From an uncultured Collinsella sp. (GTDB lineage: Bacteria; Actinomycetota; Coriobacteriia; Coriobacteriales; Coriobacteriaceae): 64,000 nt of DNA. The notes under the pieces were generated by a model. It was not told the DNA's origin, made no database searches, and saw only the letters and a program-made list of their open reading frames with translations. A program made the position numbers and the translations under genes. Shown in pieces: positions 1 to 9,698 of this stretch. The stretch is from positions 62,001 through 126,000 of the forward strand of contig UQHZ01000001.1 of the NCBI GenBank assembly GCA_900541055.1, read 5' to 3'. Numbering within the stretch: position 1 is the stretch's first letter; each line of letters starts with the position of its first letter.

Positions 1-42
1 TGAACCACGGTTTGATTCATTGCTGTCGAGAGGACGGATAAC

Positions 43-1083
43 TTGGTTCGACGTGGCTCGCATCCGCGACTTTCGGTGATCCTTGTGGTAGAAGGTTCGC
101 CCAGCTATGCGATGCGTGCGCTCGAGAGTATCCAGAACCAAGACCTCTACGATTTGCAGATTGTCGTTGTCTGCCGCGATGCTGCGCCCGGTGTGCGCCA
201 TTCGCTTCAAGTTGCTGCCGACAGGGACATCCATATTGATTTGATTGATGTCGAGGACGCGAAGCGCGGCGCTTGTCTTCGTGCCGGTTTTGCTGCCTCG
301 CGTGGCTCTCAAATCATCGCTATGAACGCCGATGAGTGGCTTGCTCCGCAGTCCCTTTCCAAGATGGTCGATATCGCGTGCGATACAGCGGCAGACATAG
401 TGTTCCCCACGGTGTCGCTCGACCGCTATGATGCACATCGAGAGCGCCATTCGCGCGTCTTGGATGCTGCTCATATTTCCATTGATAGCAAATCTTCGAT
501 GGTGGCCGGGCTGCCTCAGTTGATTTTAGGCGGCCTAGTCGTTCAGACCTCTGGCGTGATGTACAGCCGCTCGCTGTTTGAGGCATGCCTTTTGTGCGAC
601 AAGGCGTTTCGCACAGTTGGGTTTATGGCTTGTGCGCTCTCGCGGGCGCAGCGCGTCTCCGGCTGCGGCGACGCTTGTTTCCACGCGGCGGCACCTAAGC
701 TTACAGATGCCTTTGATCCCACCATGTATGCCAAGGTATCCGATGACACCCGAGCGCTCGACGAGCTTGCGGACTCACTTTCGGAAGCAGATAGCGGTGG
801 TCGGCTCAAGCTGGCAAGCCAAAAGTTCTACTTTGCCGGACTGGTCGCCTGCATCGAGAATTTGTGTCTGAGTCCGCATGGGGTGTCGTCAATCGAGCGT
901 TCCGCCCGCATGCGTGATATGCTCGATGCGCCTCGAACCCGTCAGATGGTCGCCGCGCTCAAGGACAACCATCGGGGACTCGGTCTGTTGTTTGGGCCGA
1001 TTGCCAGCGCCAAGCCCGCGCGCTGCGTGATGTGTACGCATCTGGCAGCTTTTCTTAACCGGACGGGCGCAAAAACCGCCTAA
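43..1083 (+). CDS. Glycosyltransferase family 2-like protein
   Basis: 346-residue protein whose N-terminus (LSVILVVEG, then ALESIQNQDL and IVVVCRD) has the alternating strand/helix pattern of GT-A family 2 glycosyltransferases. An acidic NADEW motif near residue 97 sits where the metal/nucleotide-sugar site is expected. The C-terminal half is not diagnostic and no membrane segment is evident. The start is a TTG preceded by a GAGAGGA ribosome site; an in-frame TGA at 13-15 rules out a much longer protein. A sugar-transfer role is family inference; donor and acceptor are unknown. It stands alone ahead of argR. Confidence 0.6.
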   Translation: MVRRGSHPRLSVILVVEGSPSYAMRALESIQNQDLYDLQIVVVCRDAAPGVRHSLQVAADRDIHIDLIDVEDAKRGACLRAGFAASRGSQIIAMNADEWLAPQSLSKMVDIACDTAADIVFPTVSLDRYDAHRERHSRVLDAAHISIDSKSSMVAGLPQLILGGLVVQTSGVMYSRSLFEACLLCDKAFRTVGFMACALSRAQRVSGCGDACFHAAAPKLTDAFDPTMYAKVSDDTRALDELADSLSEADSGGRLKLASQKFYFAGLVACIENLCLSPHGVSSIERSARMRDMLDAPRTRQMVAALKDNHRGLGLLFGPIASAKPARCVMCTHLAAFLNRTGAKTA

Positions 1084-1090
1084 ACGGCTC

Positions 1091-1126
1091 ATTTCGAAAC
1101 AAACTTGCATAGAATTGTTTCGAAAT
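1091..1126. repeat. 12-bp inverted repeat upstream of argR
   Basis: Perfect inverted repeat: ATTTCGAAACAA at 1091-1102 and TTGTTTCGAAAT at 1115-1126, with a 12-nt spacer. It follows the glycosyltransferase stop and precedes argR by about 90 bp. There is no T-run, so a terminator is unlikely. The GTTTCGAAAC core reappears upstream of gltB at 45768-45777, so a shared operator is possible. Function is inferred only. Confidence 0.5.
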
Positions 1127-1215
1127 GCGTTCTTATACACAAAAGCCTTCAAATAGCGTTAAACTATTCAATCACTGATTGATTGTCTCCGCTATCTTTT
1201 GGAGAGAGGGTTTGT

Positions 1216-1653
1216 ATGGCTAAAAAACGCAATGGGCGCCAGGATGCCATTAGAGATATTGTTCGCAATAAGGACGTCCGCACGCAGCGCGTGCTGGTCG
1301 ATGAGCTCCGCGCTATGGGCTTTGATTGCACGCAGGCGACTGTCTCTCGCGATATTGCCGACATGGGGCTGCGTAAGCTCCCTGAGGGCATCTATGTTCT
1401 GGCAGAGGACCTGCACCTGCAGCGTATGGTTTCCGAGCTCGTTACGGGCGTTCTGCGTACCGATAATCTGGTTATGATCAAGGCTCAGCCTGGCACGGCT
1501 TCCGGCATCGCCGCCGCCGTTGATGCGGCAGAGCTGCCCGATGTGCTTGGCTCGCTTGCCGGCAACGATACGATTTTGGTTATTGCCCAGACGGCCGAGG
1601 ACGGCGAGCGTCTTGAGGCGCTGATCAATAAGCTGAGCAATTCTCGCAAGTAG
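1216..1653 (+). CDS. argR: Arginine repressor ArgR
   Basis: 145 residues, normal for ArgR. The N-terminal winged helix carries the signature TQATVSRDI (39-47). The C-terminal oligomerisation and arginine-binding domain carries PGTASGIAAAVD (92-103) and GNDTI (116-120). ArgR hexamers bind arginine and repress biosynthesis or activate catabolism genes. The ATG at 1216 was chosen because GGAGAGAGG at 1201 is well spaced; an upstream TTG in frame lacks a ribosome site. No arginine genes lie beside it, so its targets are elsewhere. Confidence 0.93.
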   Translation: MAKKRNGRQDAIRDIVRNKDVRTQRVLVDELRAMGFDCTQATVSRDIADMGLRKLPEGIYVLAEDLHLQRMVSELVTGVLRTDNLVMIKAQPGTASGIAAAVDAAELPDVLGSLAGNDTILVIAQTAEDGERLEALINKLSNSRK

Positions 1654-1704
1654 GCGTGCGGGTCGTGCGCTCGGCACCGTGCGTGCTGACATAGTGGCTT
1701 GTAA

Positions 1705-1738
1705 GGGGTATCGACGTTGGTCGGTGCCCCCTTTTTTT
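1705..1738 (+). terminator. Rho-independent terminator after argR
   Basis: Stem GGGGTATCGAC / GTCGGTGCCCC (two G-U pairs) with a GTTG loop, followed by a run of seven T. Confidence 0.85.
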
Positions 1739-1778
1739 GTCTGCCGGTATAAAGACCGCCCATCAGGTCGCTTTAAAC

Positions 1779-1822
1779 TAAAAAGGCCCCCGAGCAGTTT
1801 AATAAGCTGCTCGGGGGCCTTG
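1779..1822 (-). terminator. Terminator of the penicillin-binding protein gene
   Basis: A 14-bp stem (AGGCCCCCGAGCAG and its complement) with a short A/T-rich loop. Read on the minus strand it ends in a T-run, just past the stop of the penicillin-binding protein gene. Confidence 0.85.
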
Positions 1823-1843
1823 TTGCTTATGGCCGGATGATTT

Positions 1844-4042
1844 CTAGCCAACAGTATCGTCAGGCGTGGGCGAGGGGTCGGGAGTGGGTGTAGGCGTAGG
1901 CGTAGGCGTGCCGCCATCGCCGCCGGTCGAACCACCAGTGGAGCCGCCCGTCGAGCCACCGGTCGTACCGGTGCCGCCGGTGGTGTCGCCGCCCGTGGTC
2001 TCGGTGGTCGTGGTCGTCGTGGTAGTCGTTGTGGTGGTTTCCTCTTCGTCCTCGTTCTCGTCCTTGTCGTCGTTCTCCGTCTTCTTGGAGTTGTTGGTGC
2101 CGTAGAACTTCCAGGCGCTGTTGTTCTTGTAGGTGGGCGCCGTTCCGGTCGCAAACTCCTCGCGCTCGGTACCGGTCAGAACGGTGTTCATAAACCGCTT
2201 AAAGACAGGCAGGTTGGTGCTGTCGCCCAGCAGGTCCGTGCCGTATTTTTGGATGGGGATCTCGCCCGCAGAATAGCCAGTCCACAGGGCGCACGCCAGC
2301 TGCGGGGTATAGCCGCAGAACCACAGGTTGGTGGTGTTGTCGGTGGTGCCCGTCTTGCCGGCATAGGGCTGGTTGACGCTCAGGGCGCCAGCAGCACCCG
2401 TACCGCCGCCCTGCATGACGCCGGACAGAACATCGGTGACCGCGGCGGCCTCGCCCTCGGTAAGCACCTGTGAGGGATTGTCCGTGTGCTGGTACAGTAC
2501 CGAACCGGTACGAGAGTCAATCTCGGTGATGGCGATCGGCTGGCGATAGTAGCCGCCGTTGGCAAACGTCGCGTAGGCGGCGGCCATCTCGAGCGGCGAG
2601 ATCGAGCCGGTGCCGAGCGTCATGACGGGAACGTCCTCGATGTTGTCCTTAGCGGGATCGATGCCGAGCTTTTTGACGAGCGAGATGATCTTGCTGTTGC
2701 CGACGGCTTCCGCCACCTGGATGTAACCGGTGTTGGAGGAGTATGCCGTCGCCTGCTTAAGCGTGATGTTGCCATAGCTATGGTTGGCGTAGTTTTGGAC
2801 CTCGGTCGTGGTGCCCTTGGCCTTGAGCGGCGAGTTGCAGTTGAGGGTGACGTTGGGGTTCATGCCGTTTTGGATGGCAGTTGCCAGCGTAAAGGCCTTA
2901 AAGGTGGAGCCGACGGGGCGCTTCGCCGTAGCGTGGTTCACATGGTTCTCGTCGGCGTTGTAGTCGTAGCCGCCCACCATGCACTTGATGTAGCCGGTCT
3001 TGGGGTCGACGACGACCATGCCCATGTCCAGGCCGTCGAGCGAGAGCGTGTCGAGCTGCTCGCGGACGGCATTCTCTGCCACCTGCTGCATCGTGGGGTC
3101 GATGGTGGTCTTGACGGTCAAGCCGCCCTTAAAGAGCACGTCGGTCGAGAACTCCTGCTCCAGCAGCTGCTTAACATAGGCGACAAAGTAGGGCTGCGAG
3201 TATACGTCGACGCCGCTGCCCGAGATTTCGGTCACGTTGAGGGTGATGGGCTCGGCCTGTGCGGCATCGTGCTCCTCCTGCGTGATGTGGCCCAGGCGCA
3301 ACATGTTGTCAAGGACCTTGTTGCGACGGGACAGCGCCAGGTCGGGGTTGACCGTGGGGTCGTACTGCGAGGGCGAGTTGGGAAGGCCGATGAGCAGCGC
3401 GGCCTCGCTCAGGGTGAGGTCGGCGGCGCTCTTGGACAGATAGGTCTCGGCTGCGGCCTCGATGCCGTAGGCGCCGTGGCCGTAATAGATGGTGTTGAGG
3501 TACATCATGAGGATCTCGTCTTTGGAGTACATGTCCTCCATCTTGACGGCGATGTAGGCCTCGCGCACCTTACGCTCGATGGTCGAGTCGAACTGCTCCT
3601 CCTGCAGGATGGTGTTGCGCACCAGCTGCTGGGTGATAGTCGAGGCGCCTTCGTGCCCGCCGCCGAGGGTTGCCACCGCAGCGCGCGCGATACCCCACAG
3701 GTCGATACCGCCGTGCTCGTAGAAGCGCTCATCCTCGACGTCAACGGTGCCCTGCAGCACGTAGGGGGAGACCTCGTCCTTGGTGATGGACTTGCGGTTT
3801 TGCGTGTAGAAACTCGCGATCTTGTTGCCGTTGCAGTCGACGATCTCGGTGGGCTCGCTCACCAGATACGCGTTGGCGTCGGTGTAGTCGGGCAGATCGG
3901 ACAGCCAGCGGTTGACGTTGCCGACCATGCCGATGCCAAACGCCACGCCCGCAATCAGCAGAAAGCCCAAAAACGAGAGCAGGATTATGGGCAGGGCATG
4001 CGTCTTTGAACGGCTGCGTCCCTGTCGTTGGCGAGGACCCAT
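1844..4042 (-). CDS. Class A penicillin-binding protein (PBP1A-type)
   Basis: 732-residue bifunctional peptidoglycan synthase. A single membrane anchor spans about 18-40. The GT51 transglycosylase has catalytic EDERF at 103-107 and GASTITQQL at 132-140. The transpeptidase has STFK at 379-382, SSN at 435-437 and KTGT at 563-566. The ATG at 4042 follows GGAGG; upstream in-frame codons lack a ribosome site. The C-terminus is low-complexity: an acidic stretch, a run of 12 Thr, TGG repeats and a Pro-Thr tract, probably a wall-spanning linker. It polymerises and cross-links peptidoglycan outside the membrane. Confidence 0.93.
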   Translation of the reverse strand: MGPRQRQGRSRSKTHALPIILLSFLGFLLIAGVAFGIGMVGNVNRWLSDLPDYTDANAYLVSEPTEIVDCNGNKIASFYTQNRKSITKDEVSPYVLQGTVDVEDERFYEHGGIDLWGIARAAVATLGGGHEGASTITQQLVRNTILQEEQFDSTIERKVREAYIAVKMEDMYSKDEILMMYLNTIYYGHGAYGIEAAAETYLSKSAADLTLSEAALLIGLPNSPSQYDPTVNPDLALSRRNKVLDNMLRLGHITQEEHDAAQAEPITLNVTEISGSGVDVYSQPYFVAYVKQLLEQEFSTDVLFKGGLTVKTTIDPTMQQVAENAVREQLDTLSLDGLDMGMVVVDPKTGYIKCMVGGYDYNADENHVNHATAKRPVGSTFKAFTLATAIQNGMNPNVTLNCNSPLKAKGTTTEVQNYANHSYGNITLKQATAYSSNTGYIQVAEAVGNSKIISLVKKLGIDPAKDNIEDVPVMTLGTGSISPLEMAAAYATFANGGYYRQPIAITEIDSRTGSVLYQHTDNPSQVLTEGEAAAVTDVLSGVMQGGGTGAAGALSVNQPYAGKTGTTDNTTNLWFCGYTPQLACALWTGYSAGEIPIQKYGTDLLGDSTNLPVFKRFMNTVLTGTEREEFATGTAPTYKNNSAWKFYGTNNSKKTENDDKDENEDEEETTTTTTTTTTTTETTGGDTTGGTGTTGGSTGGSTGGSTGGDGGTPTPTPTPTPDPSPTPDDTVG

Positions 4043-4204
4043 ATATTGACCTCCAGGTATGTCGTGCCGGACGGTAGATGTGCCGTCGAGGCAGGATGAA
4101 CATAAGTTATCACACGATAAACCAAACGGGGCGCGCGAGGCCTCGTGTATGCTGGAAGACGGCATTTTTCAGAGTGAATGCATACCTTGGTAAGGAGTTT
4201 GCCG

Positions 4205-6175
4205 ATGGCGATTCGGGCGATGGGGCCGAGCGGACAATACGAGACTGGATTGGATGCTGCCGGTGCGGCGCTGCCCGAGCTGCTGGCGCCGGCGGGCGGG
4301 CTCGACCAGATGCTTGCGGCCATCGCCGCGGGTGCCGATGCCATCTATGCGGGGTTGGGCGGCTTTAACGCCCGCGTGAGCGCGCATGGCTTTACGGATG
4401 ACGAGTTTGCGCGCGGCTGCGCCGTGGCGCATGCCCATGGCGTGCGCGTGTACGTGACGCTCAACGTGTTCGTGTTCGACGATGAGCTGTCCGATGCGGT
4501 GGCGCTGGGAGCTCATGCACTGGAGCTGGGCGCCGATGCTCTGATTGTGGCCGATGCCGGGTTGGCCTGCGCGCTGCATGCGGCAATTCCGGGGGTCGAG
4601 ATTCATCTGTCCACCCAAGCGGGCGTCCATAGCAAGGGCGCCGTGCGTTTGGCGGCTGACGAGCTGGGGGTCGAGCGCGTGACGACGGCGCGCGAGCTGA
4701 CCGTGGCAGAGATTGCGACGCTCTGCGCTACCGGTGTGCCCATCGAGGTGTTCTGCCATGGCGCCATATGCATTGGCTATTCGGGTGCGTGCGAGTTTTC
4801 GGCCCTGCGGCGCGGACGGTCGGCGATGCGCGGCGACTGCACGCAGCCGTGCCGTCTGACGTACGACCTAGTGGACGAGGCGGGGCAGAGCGTTGTCGCC
4901 GTCGAGGGAGATCGCCTGCTGTGCCCGCGCGACTATCTGGGCATTGCACATCTGCCCGAGCTTGTAGATGCCGGCGTGGCGTCGCTCAAGATCGAGGGGC
5001 GCATGAAGAACCCCGATTACGTATTCAACGTGGTGCGGGTGTGGCGCCGGGCACTCGATATGCTGTGCGACGGCGCGTGGGACCCCGGTGCCGTGGAGGA
5101 GCTTGAGCGCGAGCTGGGAAGGTCGTTTAACCGTGGGTTTACCGATGCGTACCTGCGAGGGCGTTCGGGTGCCGAGCTGATGAGCTTTGAGCGCGCAATT
5201 AACCAGGGCGTGCGCGTGGGGCGTTTGGTCGCTGTGGGCCACGAAGAGGTGACCGTTGAGCTCGACGCCGCCGTGGCGGCGGGTGACACGCTCGAGATTC
5301 GGTTCTATCCGGGTGTCGACGCGCGCCCCGATGTGCCCAAGCGCTGGCCGCAGGTGCCCTGCCCGGTGGATGCCGCAGCGGGGAAGCGCGTCGTCGTGCA
5401 TTGCAAGCGTAAGGTGGACGCGGGCTGCGAGGTGTACCTGATTCGCAGCGCCGGCGTGTTGGATCAGACGGCGGCGGTGTTGGAGCGCATGCGGGCCGAG
5501 GCGGATGCGATTGCGCCCGTTGCGCGTGCCGTTGAGGTGCTGCCGTTTGAGGGCTCCGTTGTCGCTGACGATGTGCCGGCGGCGGGACTGGCGGAGTCGG
5601 CGGAGCAGGGGGCTTTGGCTCGTATGTTCTTTGCCTGGGAGCTGATGGATGCCGACCCGTGTGACGAGCTCGACCTGTCCGATGCGACCGTGGTGCTCGA
5701 TGAGGTCTGTCGCGGGGGCGACGTCGAGCGGACCCGCTCGCTGATGCAGCGTGCCGGGCGTGTGGTCTGCCGCAATTTGGGACAGGCTGCGATGGCGCGT
5801 GAGTTGGGCGTGGCGTTTGATGTGGCGGCGCCAGTGTTTTGCGCCAACCGGGCCACGCTTGTCTGGCTGCGTGGGCTTGGTGCGGGCCGTGTGTATGTGC
5901 CAGCCGAGTTGCTCGCCAACGACGCTGAGCGCGTTGCCGAGCTTGCCGCTTGCCCCGGTGTCTTGGGACCTGTCGACGCCGGCCATCCCGAGCTCATGGC
6001 GTGTGAGCATTGCCTGCTCACCGCCGAGGGGCCTTGTGCCACACAGGCAACGGGCTCGGTCCATTGCCGTGACTGCTCGCGTCGTCGGCAGACGCGCTAT
6101 TTGGTCGAGCGCGACGGTACGCGTCTGCCAGTTGCCATTGACGCATGCGGCAGGACGAGGATTTTCCTGTCGTAG
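4205..6175 (+). CDS. Peptidase U32 family protein
   Basis: 656 residues. It carries the U32 signature EVFCHGAICIGYSGACEFS at about 181-199, then the Cys pair GDCTQPCR (Cys212, Cys216) and SLKIEGRMKNPDYV. C-terminal cysteines (CEHCLL, CRDCSRRRQ) suggest metal or Fe-S binding. U32 members include collagenase-like proteases and the RlhA/TrhP-type RNA hydroxylation factors. At this length, with these Cys motifs, an RNA-modification role is at least as likely as proteolysis. The ATG at 4205 follows AAGGAG at good spacing. It is divergent from the penicillin-binding protein gene. Confidence 0.85.
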   Translation: MAIRAMGPSGQYETGLDAAGAALPELLAPAGGLDQMLAAIAAGADAIYAGLGGFNARVSAHGFTDDEFARGCAVAHAHGVRVYVTLNVFVFDDELSDAVALGAHALELGADALIVADAGLACALHAAIPGVEIHLSTQAGVHSKGAVRLAADELGVERVTTARELTVAEIATLCATGVPIEVFCHGAICIGYSGACEFSALRRGRSAMRGDCTQPCRLTYDLVDEAGQSVVAVEGDRLLCPRDYLGIAHLPELVDAGVASLKIEGRMKNPDYVFNVVRVWRRALDMLCDGAWDPGAVEELERELGRSFNRGFTDAYLRGRSGAELMSFERAINQGVRVGRLVAVGHEEVTVELDAAVAAGDTLEIRFYPGVDARPDVPKRWPQVPCPVDAAAGKRVVVHCKRKVDAGCEVYLIRSAGVLDQTAAVLERMRAEADAIAPVARAVEVLPFEGSVVADDVPAAGLAESAEQGALARMFFAWELMDADPCDELDLSDATVVLDEVCRGGDVERTRSLMQRAGRVVCRNLGQAAMARELGVAFDVAAPVFCANRATLVWLRGLGAGRVYVPAELLANDAERVAELAACPGVLGPVDAGHPELMACEHCLLTAEGPCATQATGSVHCRDCSRRRQTRYLVERDGTRLPVAIDACGRTRIFLS

Positions 6176-6271
6176 GTGCCGCGTCGCGTCAGTTTGTTAT
6201 CATATGAGAGTTTATGGACTTCCAGCACCGCCGTTTTCGGCGAGGGTGCTATAGCAAAAGGAGGATACCCA

Positions 6272-7483
6272 ATGCTGTCTGTTGACGAGCAAATGCGTAT
6301 CATCACCTCGGGTGCTGCCCAAATCGTCCCCGAGGCCGACCTTCGCAAGAAGCTTGAGAAGGGCGAGCCCCTCAACATCAAGCTCGGCGTCGACCCCACC
6401 AGCCCCGACCTGCACCTGGGCCACGCCGTGCCCCTGCGCAAGATGCGTCAGTTCCAGGACCTGGGCCACAACGTCACCCTCATCATCGGCAACGGCACCG
6501 CACTGATCGGCGACCCTTCGGGCAAGAATTCCACGCGTCCGCAGCTTTCGCAGGAGCAGATCGAGGCCAACGCCGAGACCTACGTGAGCCAGGCCATGAA
6601 GATCCTGGATCCCGAGAAGACCACCATCGTGCACAACGGCGACTGGATCCTTTCGATGGACCTGGCCGGCCTGCTGCAGGTGTGCTCCAAGTTCACCGTC
6701 GCCCGCATCCTTGAGCGCGATGACTTTACCAAGCGCTACCAGTCTCAGACGCCGATCGCCCTGCATGAGTTCCTGTATCCCGTGATGCAGGCCTTCGACT
6801 CCGTGCAGATCAAGGCCGATGTGGAGATGGGCGGCACCGATCAGCTCTTCAACCTGCTCGCCGGCCGTGAGCTCATGGAGAAGATGGGCATGGAGCCCCA
6901 GATCGCGCTCACCATGCCGCTGCTCGAGGGCACCGATGGCGTGCGCAAGATGTCCAAGTCCTACGGCAACTACATCGGCCTGACCGACGCCCCCAAGGAT
7001 ATGTTCGGCAAGACCATGTCCATCCCCGATGAGATGATCGGCAAGTACTATCGTCTGGCCAGCTCGCTCACCCCTGCAGAGGTCGACAAGATCGACGCTG
7101 CCCTGGCCGATGGTTCTGCCGACCCCTACGAGCTCAAGCGCGCTCTGGGTCGCGACCTGTGCGACACCTACCACGGCGCCGGTGCCGGCGACGAGGCTCA
7201 GGCCGAGTTCGACCGCGTGTTCAAGGAGGGCCAGCTCGCCGACTTCCCCGAGAAGCACGTTGAGCTGACTGTTAACGACGAGGGCCAGATCTACCTCGCC
7301 GGCCTGCTCAAGGACTTGGGCCTTTCGGCGAGCGCCGGCCAGGCTCGTCGCGATATCGACGGCGGCGGTGTCAAGATCAACGGCAAGGCCGTGGCTCCCA
7401 AGAGCTATAACATCGATCCCAGCGCCCTCAAGCTGGGCGATACCCTTTCTGTGGGCAAGCGCAAGGGCTTTAAGCTCATTTAG
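6272..7483 (+). CDS. tyrS: Tyrosyl-tRNA synthetase
   Basis: 403 residues. Class I synthetase with the HIGH-equivalent HLGH at 48-51, KMSKS at 226-230, and a C-terminal S4 RNA-binding domain (SAGQARRDIDGGGVKINGK). It charges tRNA-Tyr. The ATG at 6272 follows AAAGGAGG; an earlier in-frame GTG at 6176 abuts the previous stop and lacks a ribosome site. No T-box-like leader was seen in the 96-bp gap. A strong hairpin begins at the stop codon. Confidence 0.96.
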   Translation: MLSVDEQMRIITSGAAQIVPEADLRKKLEKGEPLNIKLGVDPTSPDLHLGHAVPLRKMRQFQDLGHNVTLIIGNGTALIGDPSGKNSTRPQLSQEQIEANAETYVSQAMKILDPEKTTIVHNGDWILSMDLAGLLQVCSKFTVARILERDDFTKRYQSQTPIALHEFLYPVMQAFDSVQIKADVEMGGTDQLFNLLAGRELMEKMGMEPQIALTMPLLEGTDGVRKMSKSYGNYIGLTDAPKDMFGKTMSIPDEMIGKYYRLASSLTPAEVDKIDAALADGSADPYELKRALGRDLCDTYHGAGAGDEAQAEFDRVFKEGQLADFPEKHVELTVNDEGQIYLAGLLKDLGLSASAGQARRDIDGGGVKINGKAVAPKSYNIDPSALKLGDTLSVGKRKGFKLI

Positions 7484-7510
7484 TTACGCGGTTTTACCAA
7501 ACCGCGTAAC
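7483..7510. other. Perfect hairpin at the tyrS stop
   Basis: GTTACGCGGTTT / AAACCGCGTAAC, a 12-bp perfect stem with a TACC loop that starts in the stop codon. No T-run follows, so it may stabilise the 3' end or act with the next hairpin. Confidence 0.6.
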
Positions 7511-7524
7511 CGCTCGACGCTGCG

Positions 7525-7621
7525 CGGGCCGCATTTGGACAATCTGACGTTCAACTTCAAGGGCGCGACCAGAAGGTCAGCGCCCTTTCGTTTCACGTCA
7601 CCTTGTCTCAAATGCGGCCCG
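7525..7621. repeat. 13-bp inverted repeat enclosing a terminator
   Basis: CGGGCCGCATTTG at 7525-7537 and its exact complement at 7609-7621 bracket the terminator at 7561-7594. The rest of the 356-bp gap (7622-7839) holds a family E fragment, GGGACACTCCTTG at 7668-7680, and no gene. No purine riboswitch was recognised upstream of the adenine deaminase gene. Confidence 0.55.
7561..7594 (+). terminator. Terminator after tyrS
   Basis: GGGCGCGACC / GGTCAGCGCCC stem with one bulged A, then TTTCGTTTC. Confidence 0.6.
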
Positions 7622-7839
7622 CTCGCTGGCGCTGCCAAAACATCGGCGCTTCCGTTGTTGGCACTTTGGGACACTCCTTGTATTGGTGTTCAGCGGCAGT
7701 CCCCATTGCGCCAAGTGGCGTGTGCCGTTAAGCGGAGGGGCGTATTGCCGACCTATCGTTTGGGCATACAATTGCTATTGGCTTGCTGCGGTGAAGGCTC
7801 GTCCGCTCCGCAGTTATTTCTACAGTTAAAGGAGAATGT

Positions 7840-9660
7840 ATGTCCGTTGAGGTCATGAGGTCTGTGATCGAGGCTGCCGAGGGTCGCGTGCCCGTCGACA
7901 CGCTGTTTACCAATGCGCAGATTGTCGACGTGTACGGTCAGCGCGTGGCGCCCGGTAGCGTTGCCGTCAAGGACGGCGTAATCGTCGGCGTGCTCTACGA
8001 CGGTCGCGACGATGCCGCCGGTACCTACGAGGCTGCCGAGGTTATCGACTGCCAGGGTCGCTATATCGCCCCCGGCTTTATCGACGGACATCTGCATATC
8101 GAGTCCTCGAACATCCGTCCCGCCGAGTATGCGCGCATGGCGGCGACGCGCGGCACCACCACTGCCATTGCCGACAGCCACGAGATCGCCAACGTTTCCG
8201 GCCTGGACGGCCTGCGCTTTATGATCGAGGACGGCCGTCGCGCGCCCATTTCCATCAAGTACATGATGCCCTCGTGCGTGCCCGCGCTGCCCGATGAGCA
8301 GGCCGGCGCCGTCATTACCGCCGCTGATATGCAGACGTTTTTTGCCGAGCATCCGGGCGACGTATTTGGTCTGGGCGAAATGATGAACCTGCCGGGTGTC
8401 TTTATGGCCGATCACGAGACCTGCGCTCGTATCGACGCCGCTAACCAGACGCCGTCCAAGCAAGTCGACGGCCATGCGCCACTTGTTGCCGGTAAGGACC
8501 TCAATGCCTATGCCGCAGCGGGCATTATCGCCGACCACGAGTCGACGATTCCCGAGGAGGCGCTCGACAAGCTGTCCCGCGGCATGTATGTGATGCTGCG
8601 TGAGGGTACGTGTAGCCACGACCTGGCCAACTTGTCGCCGATGCTGCTGGAGAACCCCGCCCGCGCCCGTCGTTGCTGCTTTGCGACCGACGACCGCGCT
8701 CCCTCAGATGCGCTTTCGACCGGTATGATCGACAATGCCTGCCGCGTGGCTATCGAGGCAGGTATCGACCCGGTGGTCGCCATATCCATGGCGTCCCTTT
8801 CCACGGCCGAGGCGTTTGGCCTGGACCACGGTTGCCGCGACCCGCACGAACTGCGTGGCGCCATCGCCCCGGGCAAGCGTGCCGACCTGCTGGTGCTCAA
8901 CGACCTGACGTTTGCCACGGCTCCGCATTGCGTGTATGCCGCCGGCGCGCTCGTGGCACAGGACGGCGCCTTTGTGGGCGAGATCGCACCCGAGATGGCC
9001 GAGGTTGCGGCCCTTGCCGATGAGCTGCGTGCTTCCGTTAAGCTGCCGAAGCTATCGCTCGACGTGTTCGACTATGCCTTTAAGCCGGGCGAGGCCGTGA
9101 TCGACGTGGTGCCGGGCAAGGCCATCACGGGCATAGTTCGTCCCGAGAATGCCGAGGGTCTGCGCCGCATTATGCTGATCGAGCGTCACGGTCGCGGCGT
9201 GTCGCTACAGGCCGAGGGCGCCGATGGCGACGGTCCCGCCGGCATGGGGCTCGTCGGCAAGCATATCGGCCGTGGCTGGGTGCGCGGCTTTACCATCACG
9301 GGCGGTGCTATCGCCTCGACGATCGGCCACGATTCGCACAACGTGTGCGTGGTGGGCGACAACGCGGCCGATATGATGGCTGCCGTCGAGGCTGTTGGCC
9401 AGGGCGGCCACGTGCTGGTGCGCAACGGCGAGGTCGTGGCGCGCATTCCGCTAGCGCTTGGTGGCCTGATGAGTGAGGGCACGGCCGAGGATGTCGCCGC
9501 GCAGCACGACGACTTTATGGTCAAGGCGCGCGCCATGGGCATCGAGCCGCCGCTCGACCCCATCATGGGCATCATCTTCCTGCCCCTGCCGGTGATCCCG
9601 ACGCTCCGCATCCGCCCCGAGGGCATGTTCGACGTCACCACCTTCACCTACGCCGACTAG
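7840..9660 (+). CDS. ade: Adenine deaminase
   Basis: 606 residues of the amidohydrolase superfamily. Metal and catalytic motifs: FIDGHLHIESS, DSHEIANVSG, GHAPLVAG, IADHEST and CFATDDRAP. The order and length fit Ade, which converts adenine to hypoxanthine and ammonia with Mn/Fe. The C-terminal domain has GGAIASTIGHDSHN, typical of the family. The ATG at 7840 follows AAAGGAG with 5-nt spacing. Role: purine salvage in the cytoplasm. It is a single-gene unit. Confidence 0.93.
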   Translation: MSVEVMRSVIEAAEGRVPVDTLFTNAQIVDVYGQRVAPGSVAVKDGVIVGVLYDGRDDAAGTYEAAEVIDCQGRYIAPGFIDGHLHIESSNIRPAEYARMAATRGTTTAIADSHEIANVSGLDGLRFMIEDGRRAPISIKYMMPSCVPALPDEQAGAVITAADMQTFFAEHPGDVFGLGEMMNLPGVFMADHETCARIDAANQTPSKQVDGHAPLVAGKDLNAYAAAGIIADHESTIPEEALDKLSRGMYVMLREGTCSHDLANLSPMLLENPARARRCCFATDDRAPSDALSTGMIDNACRVAIEAGIDPVVAISMASLSTAEAFGLDHGCRDPHELRGAIAPGKRADLLVLNDLTFATAPHCVYAAGALVAQDGAFVGEIAPEMAEVAALADELRASVKLPKLSLDVFDYAFKPGEAVIDVVPGKAITGIVRPENAEGLRRIMLIERHGRGVSLQAEGADGDGPAGMGLVGKHIGRGWVRGFTITGGAIASTIGHDSHNVCVVGDNAADMMAAVEAVGQGGHVLVRNGEVVARIPLALGGLMSEGTAEDVAAQHDDFMVKARAMGIEPPLDPIMGIIFLPLPVIPTLRIRPEGMFDVTTFTYAD

Positions 9661-9698
9661 TCATTAGGCGTTCCTTTTTGCCCGGCAGTGTAGTCATC

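Noticed and set aside
2486..4009. 507-codon open frame antisense to the penicillin-binding protein
   Set aside because: Shadow of a real gene with all motifs on the other strand.
6176..6271. T-box leader for tyrS
   Set aside because: The 96-bp gap is too short and no T-box core was found.
7622..7839. Purine riboswitch upstream of adenine deaminase
   Set aside because: The conserved junction sequences were not found in this gap.
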